Notes: a model not told the origin generated them from the letters alone. A stretch of 64,000 nucleotides of DNA from JAHEGP01 sp963751595 (GCA_963751595.1 CAVVVC010000009.1:62001-126000), one strand, 5' to 3'. Positions 9,007 through 16,776 are shown, counted from the first letter of the stretch. Made by a program: numbers and translations.

Positions 9007-9768
9007 CTAGTCGGGCTCTTGGCCAGGCGCGTAACCCAGCAGAACCCGGTCCACAAATTTTTTCACCAGCGCGTTGGAAAAAGGCGTTTCCTCGGCCCTG
9101 GCCAGCACCTGCTCGAGGTGATCGTCGCCGTCGGTGTAGTGCTGCTTGAATATCGTCAGGCGCTCCACCAGCCGGGCGCGATCGACTTCGGGGTGAAACT
9201 GAAACGCCCAGAAGCGCCGGTCGTCGACCTTGAAGGCATGACAGCAGGGCTGGGTGAAAGCGAGCTGCGTTGCATTGGGGGGGCACTCCACCGAGCGCTC
9301 CCGATGAACCGAGACGGCGGCGAAGCCATCCGGGACGTCGCAGAAAATGGGATCAGTCGCTGCGGCGGAATCGAGGCTGATCGCCACGGTTCCCATTTCG
9401 AAACCGCGCTGATCCCGGATGATAGTGCCCCCCAGGGCCAGGACCGCCAACTGGAAGCCAAAGCAGGATGCAAACACCGGGAAGTCGACCTCGATACAGT
9501 GCCGCATGAGGGCGATGCTCGCACCCACGAAGGGATAATTGTCCGGCTCCAGCACGCTGGCCTCGCTCGCGCCGCCCACGATGAGGGCATCGTACCCTTC
9601 CAGTATTTCGGGGCCGAAGTGGGGCGCGTCGAAGGTGTTGTGGATATCCAGTTGCCGTGGCTCCAGACCACTGTAATCACAGAAACTGGCGTGCTCTTCC
9701 CGGCGCACCCGGGGCTCGTCGCGGATCTGCAACAGAAGAAGCTTAAGATGACTTTTTTTGCCGGGCAT
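9007..9768 (-). CDS. Class I glutamine amidotransferase-like protein
   Basis: A 253-residue stand-alone GATase1-fold protein. The nucleophile elbow is ASCFGFQLA, and the His-Glu pair is in FQFHPEVD, so the Cys-His-Glu triad is complete. The family includes GMP-synthase-like amidotransferases and gamma-glutamyl-polyamine hydrolases of unknown substrate. It has no synthetase domain and no obvious partner gene. A truncated DUF3754 gene lies immediately upstream on the same strand, with 50 bp between them. Confidence 0.88.
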   Translation of the reverse strand: MPGKKSHLKLLLLQIRDEPRVRREEHASFCDYSGLEPRQLDIHNTFDAPHFGPEILEGYDALIVGGASEASVLEPDNYPFVGASIALMRHCIEVDFPVFASCFGFQLAVLALGGTIIRDQRGFEMGTVAISLDSAAATDPIFCDVPDGFAAVSVHRERSVECPPNATQLAFTQPCCHAFKVDDRRFWAFQFHPEVDRARLVERLTIFKQHYTDGDDHLEQVLARAEETPFSNALVKKFVDRVLLGYAPGQEPD

Positions 9769-9818
9769 GGGCGGTTTCCCAGGTGGTTGAAAAATAGTGG
9801 TCGGTGGCGGGCGCGGCC

Positions 9819-10073
9819 TCAGGCAACACGGCCGCCATGGCGGAAGAACGGGTTCCAGCGGTGCCGGAGAATGGCACTCGCCCCCGGGTTAACCGGCGCG
9901 TATCGGTCTTTCAGACGCTCCAGGCGACGGTGGAACTCAACGTGAATGATGCTCTGTAACAGTTTGCAGCAATCGCTGAACGCCTCTTTATGCTCGGGGT
10001 CGAAATCACTGTCCTGCAGGCACATGGCGATGATGTCTGACTTGCGAAAGGGTATGCAATGGGCATTGGTCAT
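9819..10073 (-). pseudogene. Truncated DUF3754 (TMEM143-like) gene, N-terminal stub
   Basis: The 84-codon reading frame begins MTNAHCIPFRKSDIIAMCL and continues through FHRRLERLKDRYAPVNP. This is the characteristic start of DUF3754 membrane proteins, which are normally about 400-450 residues long. After roughly residue 63 the resemblance stops and the frame ends with an unrelated RHRWNPFFRHGG tail. No membrane helices follow, and the next gene starts 50 bp downstream. I read this as the 5' remnant left by a deletion. The family call rests on recall of the N-terminal pattern. Confidence 0.6.
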
Positions 10074-10260
10074 AGGAGCTGGATCAGGTCATTGGCGCAG
10101 GGCAGGGGATGATAGCAAGCGCCATCTGGAGACTCCAACTTCCGTGTGCAAGGCCACGGAGGCAGGCAATTTTCGCTTTTTTGAAGCCGGATGCTCTGTT
10201 TTAATGGTGGCTCTCGGGATGGCAGTGACCCTCCCTATTAAAAGCTGACGAGGTGGCAAT

Positions 10261-10680
10261 ATGGATATTATGAAAATGGCGGCGGAGTTGTTCGCCAACG
10301 TTACGGCCAACAAGAATCTCGATACCAATCAAATACAGTCCGCGTTGTCGGGCTTGCTGGGGGGCCAGGGCGGCAATCTCGACCTGGGTAAGATCGTCGC
10401 CAGCATGAGCCAACAGGGCGGACTGCAATCGATCGTCAATTCCTGGCTGGGCGATGGTGCCAATGCGCCCATATCTCCGGATGACGTCAAAAACGTGTTG
10501 GGTTCCGATCAGGTGTCGCAGTTTGCTTCCAAACTGAATATCGACCCGGATACCGCTCTCAACGGACTGTCCCAGTCGTTGCCTGCGGTGGTGGACAAGG
10601 CCAGCAGCGGCGGCTCGCTGCTCGACACCTTCGGCGGGGTGGGTGGCCTGATGAACACCGTGGGTAAACTGTTCAAGTAA
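10261..10680 (+). CDS. YidB-like DUF937 protein
   Basis: A 139-residue cytosolic protein resembling the YidB/DUF937 family. It is rich in Gly, Ser, Leu and Asp and carries QIQSALSGLLGGQGG near residue 22 and LLDTFGGVGGLMNTVGKLF at the C-terminus. No catalytic motif is evident and the function is unknown. It stands alone: the neighbour downstream is on the opposite strand, 24 bp away. AGCTGACGAGGTGG just before the ATG supplies a weak ribosome binding site. Confidence 0.82.
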   Translation: MDIMKMAAELFANVTANKNLDTNQIQSALSGLLGGQGGNLDLGKIVASMSQQGGLQSIVNSWLGDGANAPISPDDVKNVLGSDQVSQFASKLNIDPDTALNGLSQSLPAVVDKASSGGSLLDTFGGVGGLMNTVGKLFK

Positions 10681-10704
10681 CGGTGCCACGGGGCGGGGGA
10701 GCGC

Positions 10705-11067
10705 TTATTCCACCTGTACCGTAACCATGTCCGACAATTCGCTGATTTTGCCCTTGGCATCTACTGCAGTTATCGCGAAAAAGTAGGTGCCGGGGGCCAG
10801 GTCGTGAAATTCGTACTGGTTCGTGCCGGTACCCTCGACCTCGATCATGATGCTTTCACCGGTTTCCTCGACGGTATAGTAGATCTGGTAGCCTGTGAGG
10901 TCGCTTGGGCTCAACAATGCCCCGTTTTCCCTTTCCAGGGGTGCGCTCCAGGACAGAACGAGGCTGTCCTGGTGGCTGACTGGTGGCTGGTCGAAGGTCT
11001 GGCCTAGCGCAGAGTGGGTGATACCCCAACAGATGAACCACAGTAAAAACTGTGCAGTCGATCGCAT
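10705..11067 (-). CDS. Secreted fibronectin type III domain protein
   Basis: A 120-residue protein with a cleavable signal peptide (hydrophobic core FLLWFICWGITHSALG) followed by one fibronectin type III domain. LVLSWSAPLERENG, DLTGYQIYYT and APGTYFFAITAVDAKGKISELS are the conserved B, C and F-G strand segments. Small secreted FN3 proteins of this kind are common in marine gammaproteobacteria and have no assigned function. It is convergent with the DUF937 gene. Confidence 0.82.
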   Translation of the reverse strand: MRSTAQFLLWFICWGITHSALGQTFDQPPVSHQDSLVLSWSAPLERENGALLSPSDLTGYQIYYTVEETGESIMIEVEGTGTNQYEFHDLAPGTYFFAITAVDAKGKISELSDMVTVQVE

Positions 11068-11131
11068 TCTTTGTGTCTCTATGTCACTCCCATGGCCATA
11101 GTATAGGCAGGATTTTCAGCTTTGGAGCCCC

Positions 11132-11262
11132 ATGAGCCGACCCTTGTTGACAATCTATCCCGGCCTGGGGGCTTTGGGTCAAGCGCGACGATCGCACCAG
11201 CGCGTTGTATGGCGGTAACAAGGTTCGAAAACTGGAATGTGTGCTCGGGCTGCCAACATTTG
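11132..11262 (+). pseudogene. Remnant of a D-cysteine desulfhydrase / ACC deaminase family gene
   Basis: Two pieces of a PLP-dependent enzyme are recognisable in different frames. An ATG at 11132 encodes MSRPLLTIYPGL. From about 11166, in another frame, comes WGLWVKRDDRTSALYGGNKV followed by RKLE. This is the hallmark block of the desulfhydrase/ACC deaminase family and contains the PLP-binding lysine. The text between the pieces has lost the usual spacer, and nothing recognisable follows position ~11262. The gene is dead. The second piece is by chance in frame with the downstream DUF2892 gene. Confidence 0.7.
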
Positions 11263-11348
11263 GTGGGCGGACCGGAGTGCTGGTGCGAAGCCTGGGTTGG
11301 TGGCAGAATCTGGGTTCTGTTCCGTGCTTCCAAAGGAGTGTGTATAAG

Positions 11349-11540
11349 ATGAAAAACGAAGGCAATGTGGATCGTATTATTCGGGTGATCGTGGGTCTCG
11401 GGTTGCTCAGCCTTGTCGTGGTGGGACCCCAGACCCTGTGGGGCCTGGTAGGCCTGGTGCCACTGCTGACTGGCATTTTCGGGTTTTGCCCGGCGTATAA
11501 ACTGCTGGGCTTGAATACCTGTCCTGTCAACAATCGCTAG
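11349..11540 (+). CDS. DUF2892 (YgaP-like transmembrane) small protein
   Basis: A 63-residue inner membrane protein of the DUF2892 family with two hydrophobic segments around a Gly-rich turn. It ends with GIFGFCPAYKLLGLNTCPV, where the two cysteines are typical of the family. The start at 11349 is chosen because AAGGAG lies 10 nt upstream and MKNEGNVDRIIR is the conserved N-terminus. The frame is open further upstream only through the desulfhydrase remnant. The function is unknown; relatives are fused to rhodanese in YgaP. Confidence 0.88.
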   Translation: MKNEGNVDRIIRVIVGLGLLSLVVVGPQTLWGLVGLVPLLTGIFGFCPAYKLLGLNTCPVNNR

Positions 11541-11671
11541 GATTTGCAGCGGGCTCGTAGCCCTCGGGGGAGCAGTGGCTTCGCCACGCGGTGTTGCAGC
11601 GCGGCTCGTAGCGCCCGGGGCCCAGGGCGCCGAACCGGGATGCCGGCTCTCGCCGACGCTGCGGTGTTAAA

Positions 11672-11706
11672 TTAAAAAGGCCCACCCTTGGGGTGAGCCT
11701 TTTTAA
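11672..11706. terminator. Intrinsic terminator, distal copy in the repeat array
   Basis: The stem TTAAAAAGGC/GCCTTTTTAA with inner CACCC/GGGTG and a short loop is symmetric, so it can stop transcription in either direction. It is the distal end of the tRNA-Leu array on the minus strand. It is also the first terminator met by transcripts leaving the DUF2892 gene on the plus strand. Confidence 0.8.
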
Positions 11707-12457
11707 TTGGGTACCAGAGGCCGGATTAATCCCACCCGGCCTGCGGGCCGGTTGGTCCCCCTTCGGGGCTTCGCCACGCGGTGTTGCAGCGTGGCTCGTA
11801 GCGCCCTGCGCCCGGGGCCCAGGGCGTCGAACCGGGATGCCGGCTCTCGCCGACGCTGCGGTGTTAAATTAAAAAGGCCCACCCTTGGGGTGAGCCTTTT
11901 TAATTTGGTACCAGAGGCCGGATTAATCCCACCCGGCCTGCGGGCCGGTTGGTCCCCCTTCGGGGCTTCGCCGCGCGGTGTTGCAGCGCGGCTCGTAGCG
12001 GCTTGCGCCCGGGGCCCAGGGCGTCGAACCGGGATGCCGGCTCTCGCCGACGCTGCGGTGTTAAATTAAAAAGGCCCACCCTTGGGGTGAGCCTTTTTAA
12101 TTTGGTACCAGAGGCCGGATTAATCCCACCCGGCCCGGGGCCGGTTGGTCCCCCTTCGGGGCTTCGCCGCGCGGTGTTGCAGCGCGGCTCGTAGCGGCTT
12201 GCGCCCGGGGCCCAGGGCGTCGAACCGGGATGCCGGCTCTCGCCGACGCTGCGGTGTTAAATTAAAAAGGCCCACCCTTGGGGTGAGCCTTTTTAATTTG
12301 GTACCAGAGGCCGGATTAATCCCACCCGGCCCGGGGCCGGTTGGTCCCCCTTCGGGGCTTCGCCGCGCGGTGTTGCAGCGCGGCTCGTAGCGCCCTGCGC
12401 CCGGGGCCCAGGGCGTCGAACCGGGATGCCGGCTCTCGCCGACGCTGCGGTGTTAAA

Positions 12458-12492
12458 TTAAAAAGGCCCACCCTTAGGGTGAGCCTTTTTAA
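12458..12492 (-). terminator. Intrinsic terminator of tRNA-Leu
   Basis: This is the copy of the array terminator closest to the tRNA, starting only 2 nt after its CCA end. The stem is an A-rich/T-rich 10-bp outer helix plus CACCC/GGGTG with a TTA loop; one internal C.A mismatch is present. On the minus strand it ends in a T run. Confidence 0.88.
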
Positions 12493-12494
12493 TT

Positions 12495-12581
12495 TGGTAC
12501 CAGAGGCCGGACTCGAACCGGCACGCTTTTAAGGGCGGGGGATTTTGAATCCCCTGTGTCTACCAATTTCACCACTCTGGC
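12495..12581 (-). tRNA. tRNA-Leu (anticodon CAA)
   Basis: The minus strand folds as an 87-nt class II tRNA. The acceptor stem is GCCAGAG/CTCTGGT with a G-U first pair, then A73 and an encoded CCA end. The D-arm contains AAATTGGTAGAC. The anticodon stem GGGGA/TCCCC carries loop TTCAAAA, giving anticodon CAA (reads UUG). A long variable arm and a GTTCGAGTC T-loop follow. The gene sits immediately upstream of queA on the opposite strand, a placement also seen in Pseudomonas-type genomes. Confidence 0.97.
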
Positions 12582-12624
12582 GGGGCTTGTTGGCTGCGGC
12601 GCGGGCCGGCAGCGAAGACGGCGC

Positions 12625-12652
12625 ATTATAGCAATCCGACCCTCGCATGCAA
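12625..12652 (-). promoter_or_regulatory. sigma-70 promoter of tRNA-Leu
   Basis: On the minus strand a -35 TTGCAT (12647-12652) and a perfect -10 TATAAT (12625-12630) are separated by 16 bp. The discriminator after the -10 is GCGCCG, the GC-rich type linked to stringent control of stable RNA genes. The predicted start is about 35 nt before the tRNA 5' end. Confidence 0.8.
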
Positions 12653-12733
12653 CAACAAAGGGGTGGCCGGATGCTGGATTTGGCTGGCGATTTTCGCTAC
12701 CCTTGCCGGCCTTTCTCCAACCGGCCTGGCGGC

Positions 12734-13819
12734 ATGCAGCGCGCTGACTTTCGTTTTGATTTGCCTGAAGACCTGATCGCGAAATATCCGGCGCCGCAGC
12801 GCTCGGGCAGTCGCTTGCTGTGCCTCGATGGTGTAAGTGGCGGGGTTGAGCATCGGCAGTTCGGCGACCTGCCGCAAATGCTTCGCGAGGGAGATCTGCT
12901 GGTATTCAACGATACCCGGGTGATACCGGCGCGATTGTTTGGACAAAAAGCCACCGGAGGCCGGGTAGAGATTCTGCTGGAGCGCTTTGGTGATGCCTCT
13001 ATGGCGCTCGCCCAGATCAGGGCCAGCAAGGCGCCAAGGGTGGGGACGGAAATCCGCCTGCTGGAAAAAAACGGTGAGCAAACGGGCGCCATCGTGGTTA
13101 CCGTCACTGGTCGGCAGGGCAGCTTGTATGAACTGGCCTTTCCCGCCGACCGCGGGGTACTCCAGGTTCTGGGTCAGTACGGGCACGTGCCCCTGCCGCC
13201 CTATATCGACCGCCGTGACGAAGCCGTGGATGAACAGCGCTATCAGACCGTGTATGCCCGGGAGCCTGGCGCGGTGGCGGCACCGACGGCGGGACTGCAC
13301 TTTGACCAGGCGCTGTTGGACCAGCTTGCGGGCCAGGGTGTCCGGAGTGCGTTCGTGACCTTGCATGTGGGGGCAGGCACCTTTACCCCGGTCAGGGTCG
13401 ATGATATCCGCGAGCACCGGATGCACTCGGAGTGGATCGAGGTGTCTGCGGATGTGGTGGCGCAGATTTGCGCCACGCGACAGCGGGGTGGCCGGGTGAT
13501 CGCGGTGGGCACCACCAGTGTCCGCAGCCTCGAAGCCGCCTGTGCCCCGGGGCACTTGCAGCCGTTTCGGGGCGATACCGATATCTTCATTTATCCGGGT
13601 TATCGCTTCGCCTGCGTCGATGCGATGATCACCAACTTTCACCTGCCCGAGTCGACCCTGTTGATGCTGGTGTCAGCGTTCGCCGGGCAACAGCACGTGC
13701 TGGCCGCCTACCGTGAAGCGGTGGCCCGGCGCTATCGGTTTTTCAGCTACGGCGACGCCATGTGGATCGAGGGAAGTCTCCCGCCCCTGTTGCGGGAAAA
13801 GGAGCAGGCCGGCCCATGA
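12734..13819 (+). CDS. queA: S-adenosylmethionine:tRNA ribosyltransferase-isomerase
   Basis: A 361-residue enzyme that transfers and isomerises the ribosyl moiety of SAM onto preQ1 in tRNA, giving epoxyqueuosine. RADFRFDLPEDLIAKYP at the N-terminus, LVFNDTRVIPARLFG, PTAGLHFDQALLD, HVGAGTFTPVR and FHLPESTLLMLVSAF are the conserved QueA blocks. The ATG at 12734 gives the normal family length; an upstream ATG at 12647 would add 29 residues without similarity. It overlaps or abuts tgt, the enzyme that acts just before it in queuosine formation. Confidence 0.97.
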   Translation: MQRADFRFDLPEDLIAKYPAPQRSGSRLLCLDGVSGGVEHRQFGDLPQMLREGDLLVFNDTRVIPARLFGQKATGGRVEILLERFGDASMALAQIRASKAPRVGTEIRLLEKNGEQTGAIVVTVTGRQGSLYELAFPADRGVLQVLGQYGHVPLPPYIDRRDEAVDEQRYQTVYAREPGAVAAPTAGLHFDQALLDQLAGQGVRSAFVTLHVGAGTFTPVRVDDIREHRMHSEWIEVSADVVAQICATRQRGGRVIAVGTTSVRSLEAACAPGHLQPFRGDTDIFIYPGYRFACVDAMITNFHLPESTLLMLVSAFAGQQHVLAAYREAVARRYRFFSYGDAMWIEGSLPPLLREKEQAGP

Positions 13820-13830
13820 GGAGCTGTCGC

Positions 13831-14952
13831 ATGGAGTTTGAGCTCAATGCCACGGATGGCAGCGCCCGCAGGGCCTGTTTGCGGTTTCCCCGGGGAGAGG
13901 TGCAAACCCCCGCGTTCATGCCGGTGGGGACCTACGGAACGGTCAAGGCGATGACGCCCAGGGACCTGGTCGATACCGGGGCACAGATCATTCTCGGCAA
14001 CACCTTCCACCTGATGCTGCGGCCGGGCACTGACATCATCCAGCAACTGGGCGATTTGCACGACTTCATGGGGTGGAAAGGCCCTATCCTCACCGACTCC
14101 GGCGGGTTCCAGGTTTGGAGCCTGGGCGCCATGCGCAAGATTACCGAGCAGGGCGTCGCGTTCAAATCGCCGGTGGATGGCAGCGCTGTGTTTCTGGGGC
14201 CGGAAGAGTCCATGGATGTGCAGCATCGCCTTGGCGCTGACATCGTGATGATTTTCGATGAGTGTACCCCCTATCCGGCCACGCTGGAGCAGGCACAGGA
14301 ATCCATGGAGCTGTCGCTGCGCTGGGCGGCGCGGAGTAAGGTGGCCCACGGCGACAGCAGCGCGGCCCTGTTTGGTATTATCCAGGGCGGTATGTACCCC
14401 GATCTGCGACGCCAGTCGCTGCAAGGTTTGCTGCAGATCGGTTTCGACGGCTACGCCATTGGTGGATTATCGGTGGGGGAACCCAAGGCCGATATGCGCC
14501 GGGTTCTCGATACCCTCGGTCCCTGTCTGCCAGAGGATAAACCGCGTTACCTGATGGGGGTGGGCACGCCACTGGATCTGCTCGAGGCCGTGGCCCGGGG
14601 TGTGGACATGTTCGACTGCGTGATGCCCACCCGAAATGCCCGCAATGGCTACCTGTTTACCAGCCGGGGCGTCGTCAAGCTGCGCAATGCCGCCAACAAG
14701 CGCTGGGAGGGGCCCATAGATGAAGATTGTGGTTGTTACACTTGCTGCAACTTCAGTCGCGCCTATTTGCATCACCTGGATAAATGCAATGAAATTCTTG
14801 GCGCGCACCTGAATACCATCCACAACCTGCATTTCTACCAGCACTTCATGGCGCAGATGCGGGATGCGATAGCCTCCGCACAATTCGCTGCCTTTTATCG
14901 GCAGAGCTACCAACAGCAGGGGGTATCGATGCCGGAGAGTGGCGATGTATAA
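13831..14952 (+). CDS. tgt: tRNA-guanine transglycosylase
   Basis: A 373-residue enzyme that exchanges guanine-34 for preQ1 in GUN-anticodon tRNAs. The catalytic aspartates are Asp89 in LTDSGGFQ and Asp262 in FDCVMPTRNARNG, and the zinc site is CGCYTC with a downstream Cys and His. The start at 13831 (MEFELNATDG) has GAGGAG 7 nt upstream and aligns with the family start. An in-frame ATG at 13816 overlapping the queA stop is the alternative. The usual downstream yajC-secD-secF genes are absent here. Confidence 0.97.
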   Translation: MEFELNATDGSARRACLRFPRGEVQTPAFMPVGTYGTVKAMTPRDLVDTGAQIILGNTFHLMLRPGTDIIQQLGDLHDFMGWKGPILTDSGGFQVWSLGAMRKITEQGVAFKSPVDGSAVFLGPEESMDVQHRLGADIVMIFDECTPYPATLEQAQESMELSLRWAARSKVAHGDSSAALFGIIQGGMYPDLRRQSLQGLLQIGFDGYAIGGLSVGEPKADMRRVLDTLGPCLPEDKPRYLMGVGTPLDLLEAVARGVDMFDCVMPTRNARNGYLFTSRGVVKLRNAANKRWEGPIDEDCGCYTCCNFSRAYLHHLDKCNEILGAHLNTIHNLHFYQHFMAQMRDAIASAQFAAFYRQSYQQQGVSMPESGDV

Positions 14953-15256
14953 GCTCTGTTTTTACGTGCCCTCGAGCCATCTCGAGGGGGTGAAGAGCGC
15001 ATGCTTCGAGGCGGGCGCGGGGCGCCTGGGCAACTATGACTGCTGTGCATGGCAAGTCCCGGGCCAGGGCCAATTCAGGCCCCTGGACGGCAGCAAACCG
15101 TTCCTCGGTGCCCAGGGCCGGGTTCACCTCGAACCCGAATACAAGGTTGAAATGCTGTGTGCCGATGAATACCTGCAGGCTGTGGTGCAGGCGTTGCGCA
15201 ATGCCCACCCCTACGAAGAGCCGGCCTACGATGTATGGCGGCTTGAAACCATTTGA
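14945..15256 (+). CDS. Nif3/YqfO-like domain small protein
   Basis: A 103-residue protein matching the small stand-alone YqfO/NIF3-like insert domain (CutA/GlnB-like fold) of gammaproteobacteria. Conserved parts are MYKLCFYVP, GAGRLGNYDCCAWQ, GQGQFRPL and AHPYEEPAYDVW. It is annotated elsewhere as NGG1p-interacting-factor-3-like, with no established activity; the metal-binding Nif3 core is missing. The ATG at 14945 has GGAGAG 6 nt upstream and lies inside the end of tgt. A GTG at 14939 is the alternative. Confidence 0.85.
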   Translation: MYKLCFYVPSSHLEGVKSACFEAGAGRLGNYDCCAWQVPGQGQFRPLDGSKPFLGAQGRVHLEPEYKVEMLCADEYLQAVVQALRNAHPYEEPAYDVWRLETI

Positions 15257-15279
15257 AGCCATAGCCGGGAGGCGAAACC

Positions 15280-15813
15280 ATGATTTACCAACTTGAGGAC
15301 CGCCGGGTAACCTTGCACGGCAGCGGCCACTATATCGCGCCCAACGCCAGTGTCATCGGCTCGGTCACCCTGGAGGAAAACGTCACAATCTGGTTCAACG
15401 TGGTGATTCGAGCAGATTGCGATGCCATTCGTATCGGTGCGGGCACCAATATTCAGGACGGATCGGTACTGCACGTGGATCCGGGCTTCCCGGTAACCAT
15501 CGGTCGCAATGTGACCGTGGGGCACAAGGCGATGATCCATGGTTGCACGATTGGCGATGGCAGCCTTATCGGTATCAACTCGGTGGTACTCGATGGGGCG
15601 AAAATTGGTAAGGGTTGCCTGGTGGGCGCCAACGCCCTGGTGCCGGCCAATATGGAAGTCCCGGACGGCGCGATGGTGATCGGCAGCCCGGCCAGGGTCA
15701 AGCGAATACTGTCGGCTGAGGAGCAGTTACTGTTGCAGCACAATGCCGATCATTACATTGCCAATGGCAAGACATTTTCCGAGCACCTGCAGGTACAAGA
15801 CGATGCCAACTGA
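15280..15813 (+). CDS. Gamma-carbonic anhydrase family protein (YrdA-like)
   Basis: A 177-residue left-handed parallel beta-helix protein of the gamma-CA/PaaY/YrdA family, built from hexapeptide repeats. The three zinc-ligand histidines are recognisable in HVDPGFPV, VGHKAMIHGC and surrounding turns. IWFNVVIRADCDAIRIG is the family N-terminal block. Carbonic anhydrase activity in this subgroup is variable, so the biochemical role is uncertain. The gene overlaps the next one by 11 bp. Confidence 0.93.
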   Translation: MIYQLEDRRVTLHGSGHYIAPNASVIGSVTLEENVTIWFNVVIRADCDAIRIGAGTNIQDGSVLHVDPGFPVTIGRNVTVGHKAMIHGCTIGDGSLIGINSVVLDGAKIGKGCLVGANALVPANMEVPDGAMVIGSPARVKRILSAEEQLLLQHNADHYIANGKTFSEHLQVQDDAN

Positions 15814-15997
15814 CAACAGCCAGCCGGTGGCGTCACCGTGTATCGATATCTGCGTGCTGGATGAAAATGATATCTGCCAGGGCTGTTATCGCACAGCGAG
15901 GGAAATTGGCGAGTGGTCCTGCCTCGACAACCCCGGCAAGCAAGCGGTGATTCAACAGGCTCAGCGTCGTCGCATTGAATGCGGCGGAATTTTCTAG
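15803..15997 (+). CDS. DUF1289 cysteine-rich protein
   Basis: A 64-residue protein of the DUF1289 family. It has four cysteines in SPCIDICVLDENDICQGCYRT and a conserved EIGEWSCL segment, suggesting a small metal-binding domain. The start ATG at 15803 is within the carbonic anhydrase gene, implying coupling. The function is unknown. Confidence 0.87.
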   Translation: MPTDNSQPVASPCIDICVLDENDICQGCYRTAREIGEWSCLDNPGKQAVIQQAQRRRIECGGIF

Positions 15998-16188
15998 GTC
16001 CATTGCTCCCCTGCCAGTATGCCGCTTCGCTGACCGCTACAGCGTCAGGTGGCCACGTATTGCAGTGCAAAATGTAAGTGATTGGAGGCCATATTGTGGT
16101 ACAGTTTCGGCTCCCTGTTCCAGCGTGGGCGGGTGAGGGGTCGCAAAGACCGCTTCTTTTTTCTCTGATATTTCCCGAGGGGATCAGT

Positions 16189-16776
16189 ATGAAAATCGGT
16201 AAGTTATGGATGTACGGTTTGGTCTGCATGATGCTGGCCAATCTTTCGTGGGCGGACACTGAAAAAGTGGAGGACTACTCCAAAACTGTCAACAATTTCA
16301 AACAGATTGAGGCGGTCAATCCGTTTTTTAACACGGCTTATGGCTATGCCGTGTTCCCGACTATCGGCAAGGGCGGCCTGGGTATTGGCGGCGCCTACGG
16401 TAAAGGCCAGGTTTACCGGGGTGGCAAGGTGACGGGCCATACATCGGTTACCGATATCTCCTTTGGTTTGCAAGCCGGTGGGCAGGCTTACAGCCAGGTC
16501 ATCTTCTTCGAAGACAAGAGAGCCTACGACGACTTCACCAGTGGCAACTTCGAATTTGGTGCGACCGCCGGCGCGGTGGCCGTTACCGCCAGCGCCCAGG
16601 CCCAGACGGGTACTGGAGGCGGTGCATCCGCCGGGGCGTCTGCCAGCGCTGGCCAGGGTGGTAAACAGGCCGACGCCGGTTACAGCAACGGTCTGCTGGT
16701 CTTCGTCCTGGGCAAGGGCGGGCTGATGTACGAAGCCACGATCAGCGGGCAGAAGTACAGCTTCGATCCGATTTAA
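16189..16776 (+). CDS. Periplasmic lipid-binding SYLF/YSC84 domain protein
   Basis: A 195-residue secreted protein with a signal peptide ending near LSWADT. It is followed by a SYLF (YSC84-type) domain, seen in YGYAVFPTIGKGGLGIGGAYG, GQVYRGGKVTG and SFGLQAGGQAYSQVIFFED. Residues ~135-165 form a low-complexity Ala/Gly/Ser stretch, and the C-terminal block GLLVFVLGKGGLMYEATISGQK is conserved. Lipid binding is known for eukaryotic SYLF proteins and inferred here. The start at 16189 follows GAGGGG; an upstream in-frame Met lacks a signal sequence. Confidence 0.87.
   Translation: MKIGKLWMYGLVCMMLANLSWADTEKVEDYSKTVNNFKQIEAVNPFFNTAYGYAVFPTIGKGGLGIGGAYGKGQVYRGGKVTGHTSVTDISFGLQAGGQAYSQVIFFEDKRAYDDFTSGNFEFGATAGAVAVTASAQAQTGTGGGASAGASASAGQGGKQADAGYSNGLLVFVLGKGGLMYEATISGQKYSFDPI

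Larger units (their letters stand above)
11546..12494 (-). repeat. Tandem array of ~196-bp units derived from the 3' end of tRNA-Leu
   Basis: About five units, the distal one incomplete, lie directly downstream of tRNA-Leu on its transcribed strand. The spacing between repeated landmarks is 197, 197, 196 and 196 bp. Four units contain a copy of the last 17 nt of the tRNA (TCCGGCCTCTGGTACCA on the minus strand) at about 11709-11725, 11906-11922, 12103-12119 and 12299-12315; the first copy has a changed CCA. Each unit also has an intrinsic terminator hairpin (11672-11706, 11869-11903, 12066-12100, 12262-12296, 12458-12492) and several GC-rich stems. The one-base length difference falls in the loop of a CCGGCC/GGCCGG stem. 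The organisation resembles the rtT repeats behind E. coli tyrT. Confidence 0.9.

Noticed and set aside
11546..12494. CRISPR array or integrase attachment site
   Set aside because: Units are contiguous and near-identical without variable spacers, no cas genes are present, and no integrase or phage gene is nearby despite the repeated tRNA 3' end.
11707..12532. Repeated reading frames of ~80-120 codons in the tandem array (GLIPPG... and ...LVPLRGFA-type peptides)
   Set aside because: They are created by translating the repeat unit; they run through terminator hairpins and the tRNA gene, and lack ribosome binding sites.
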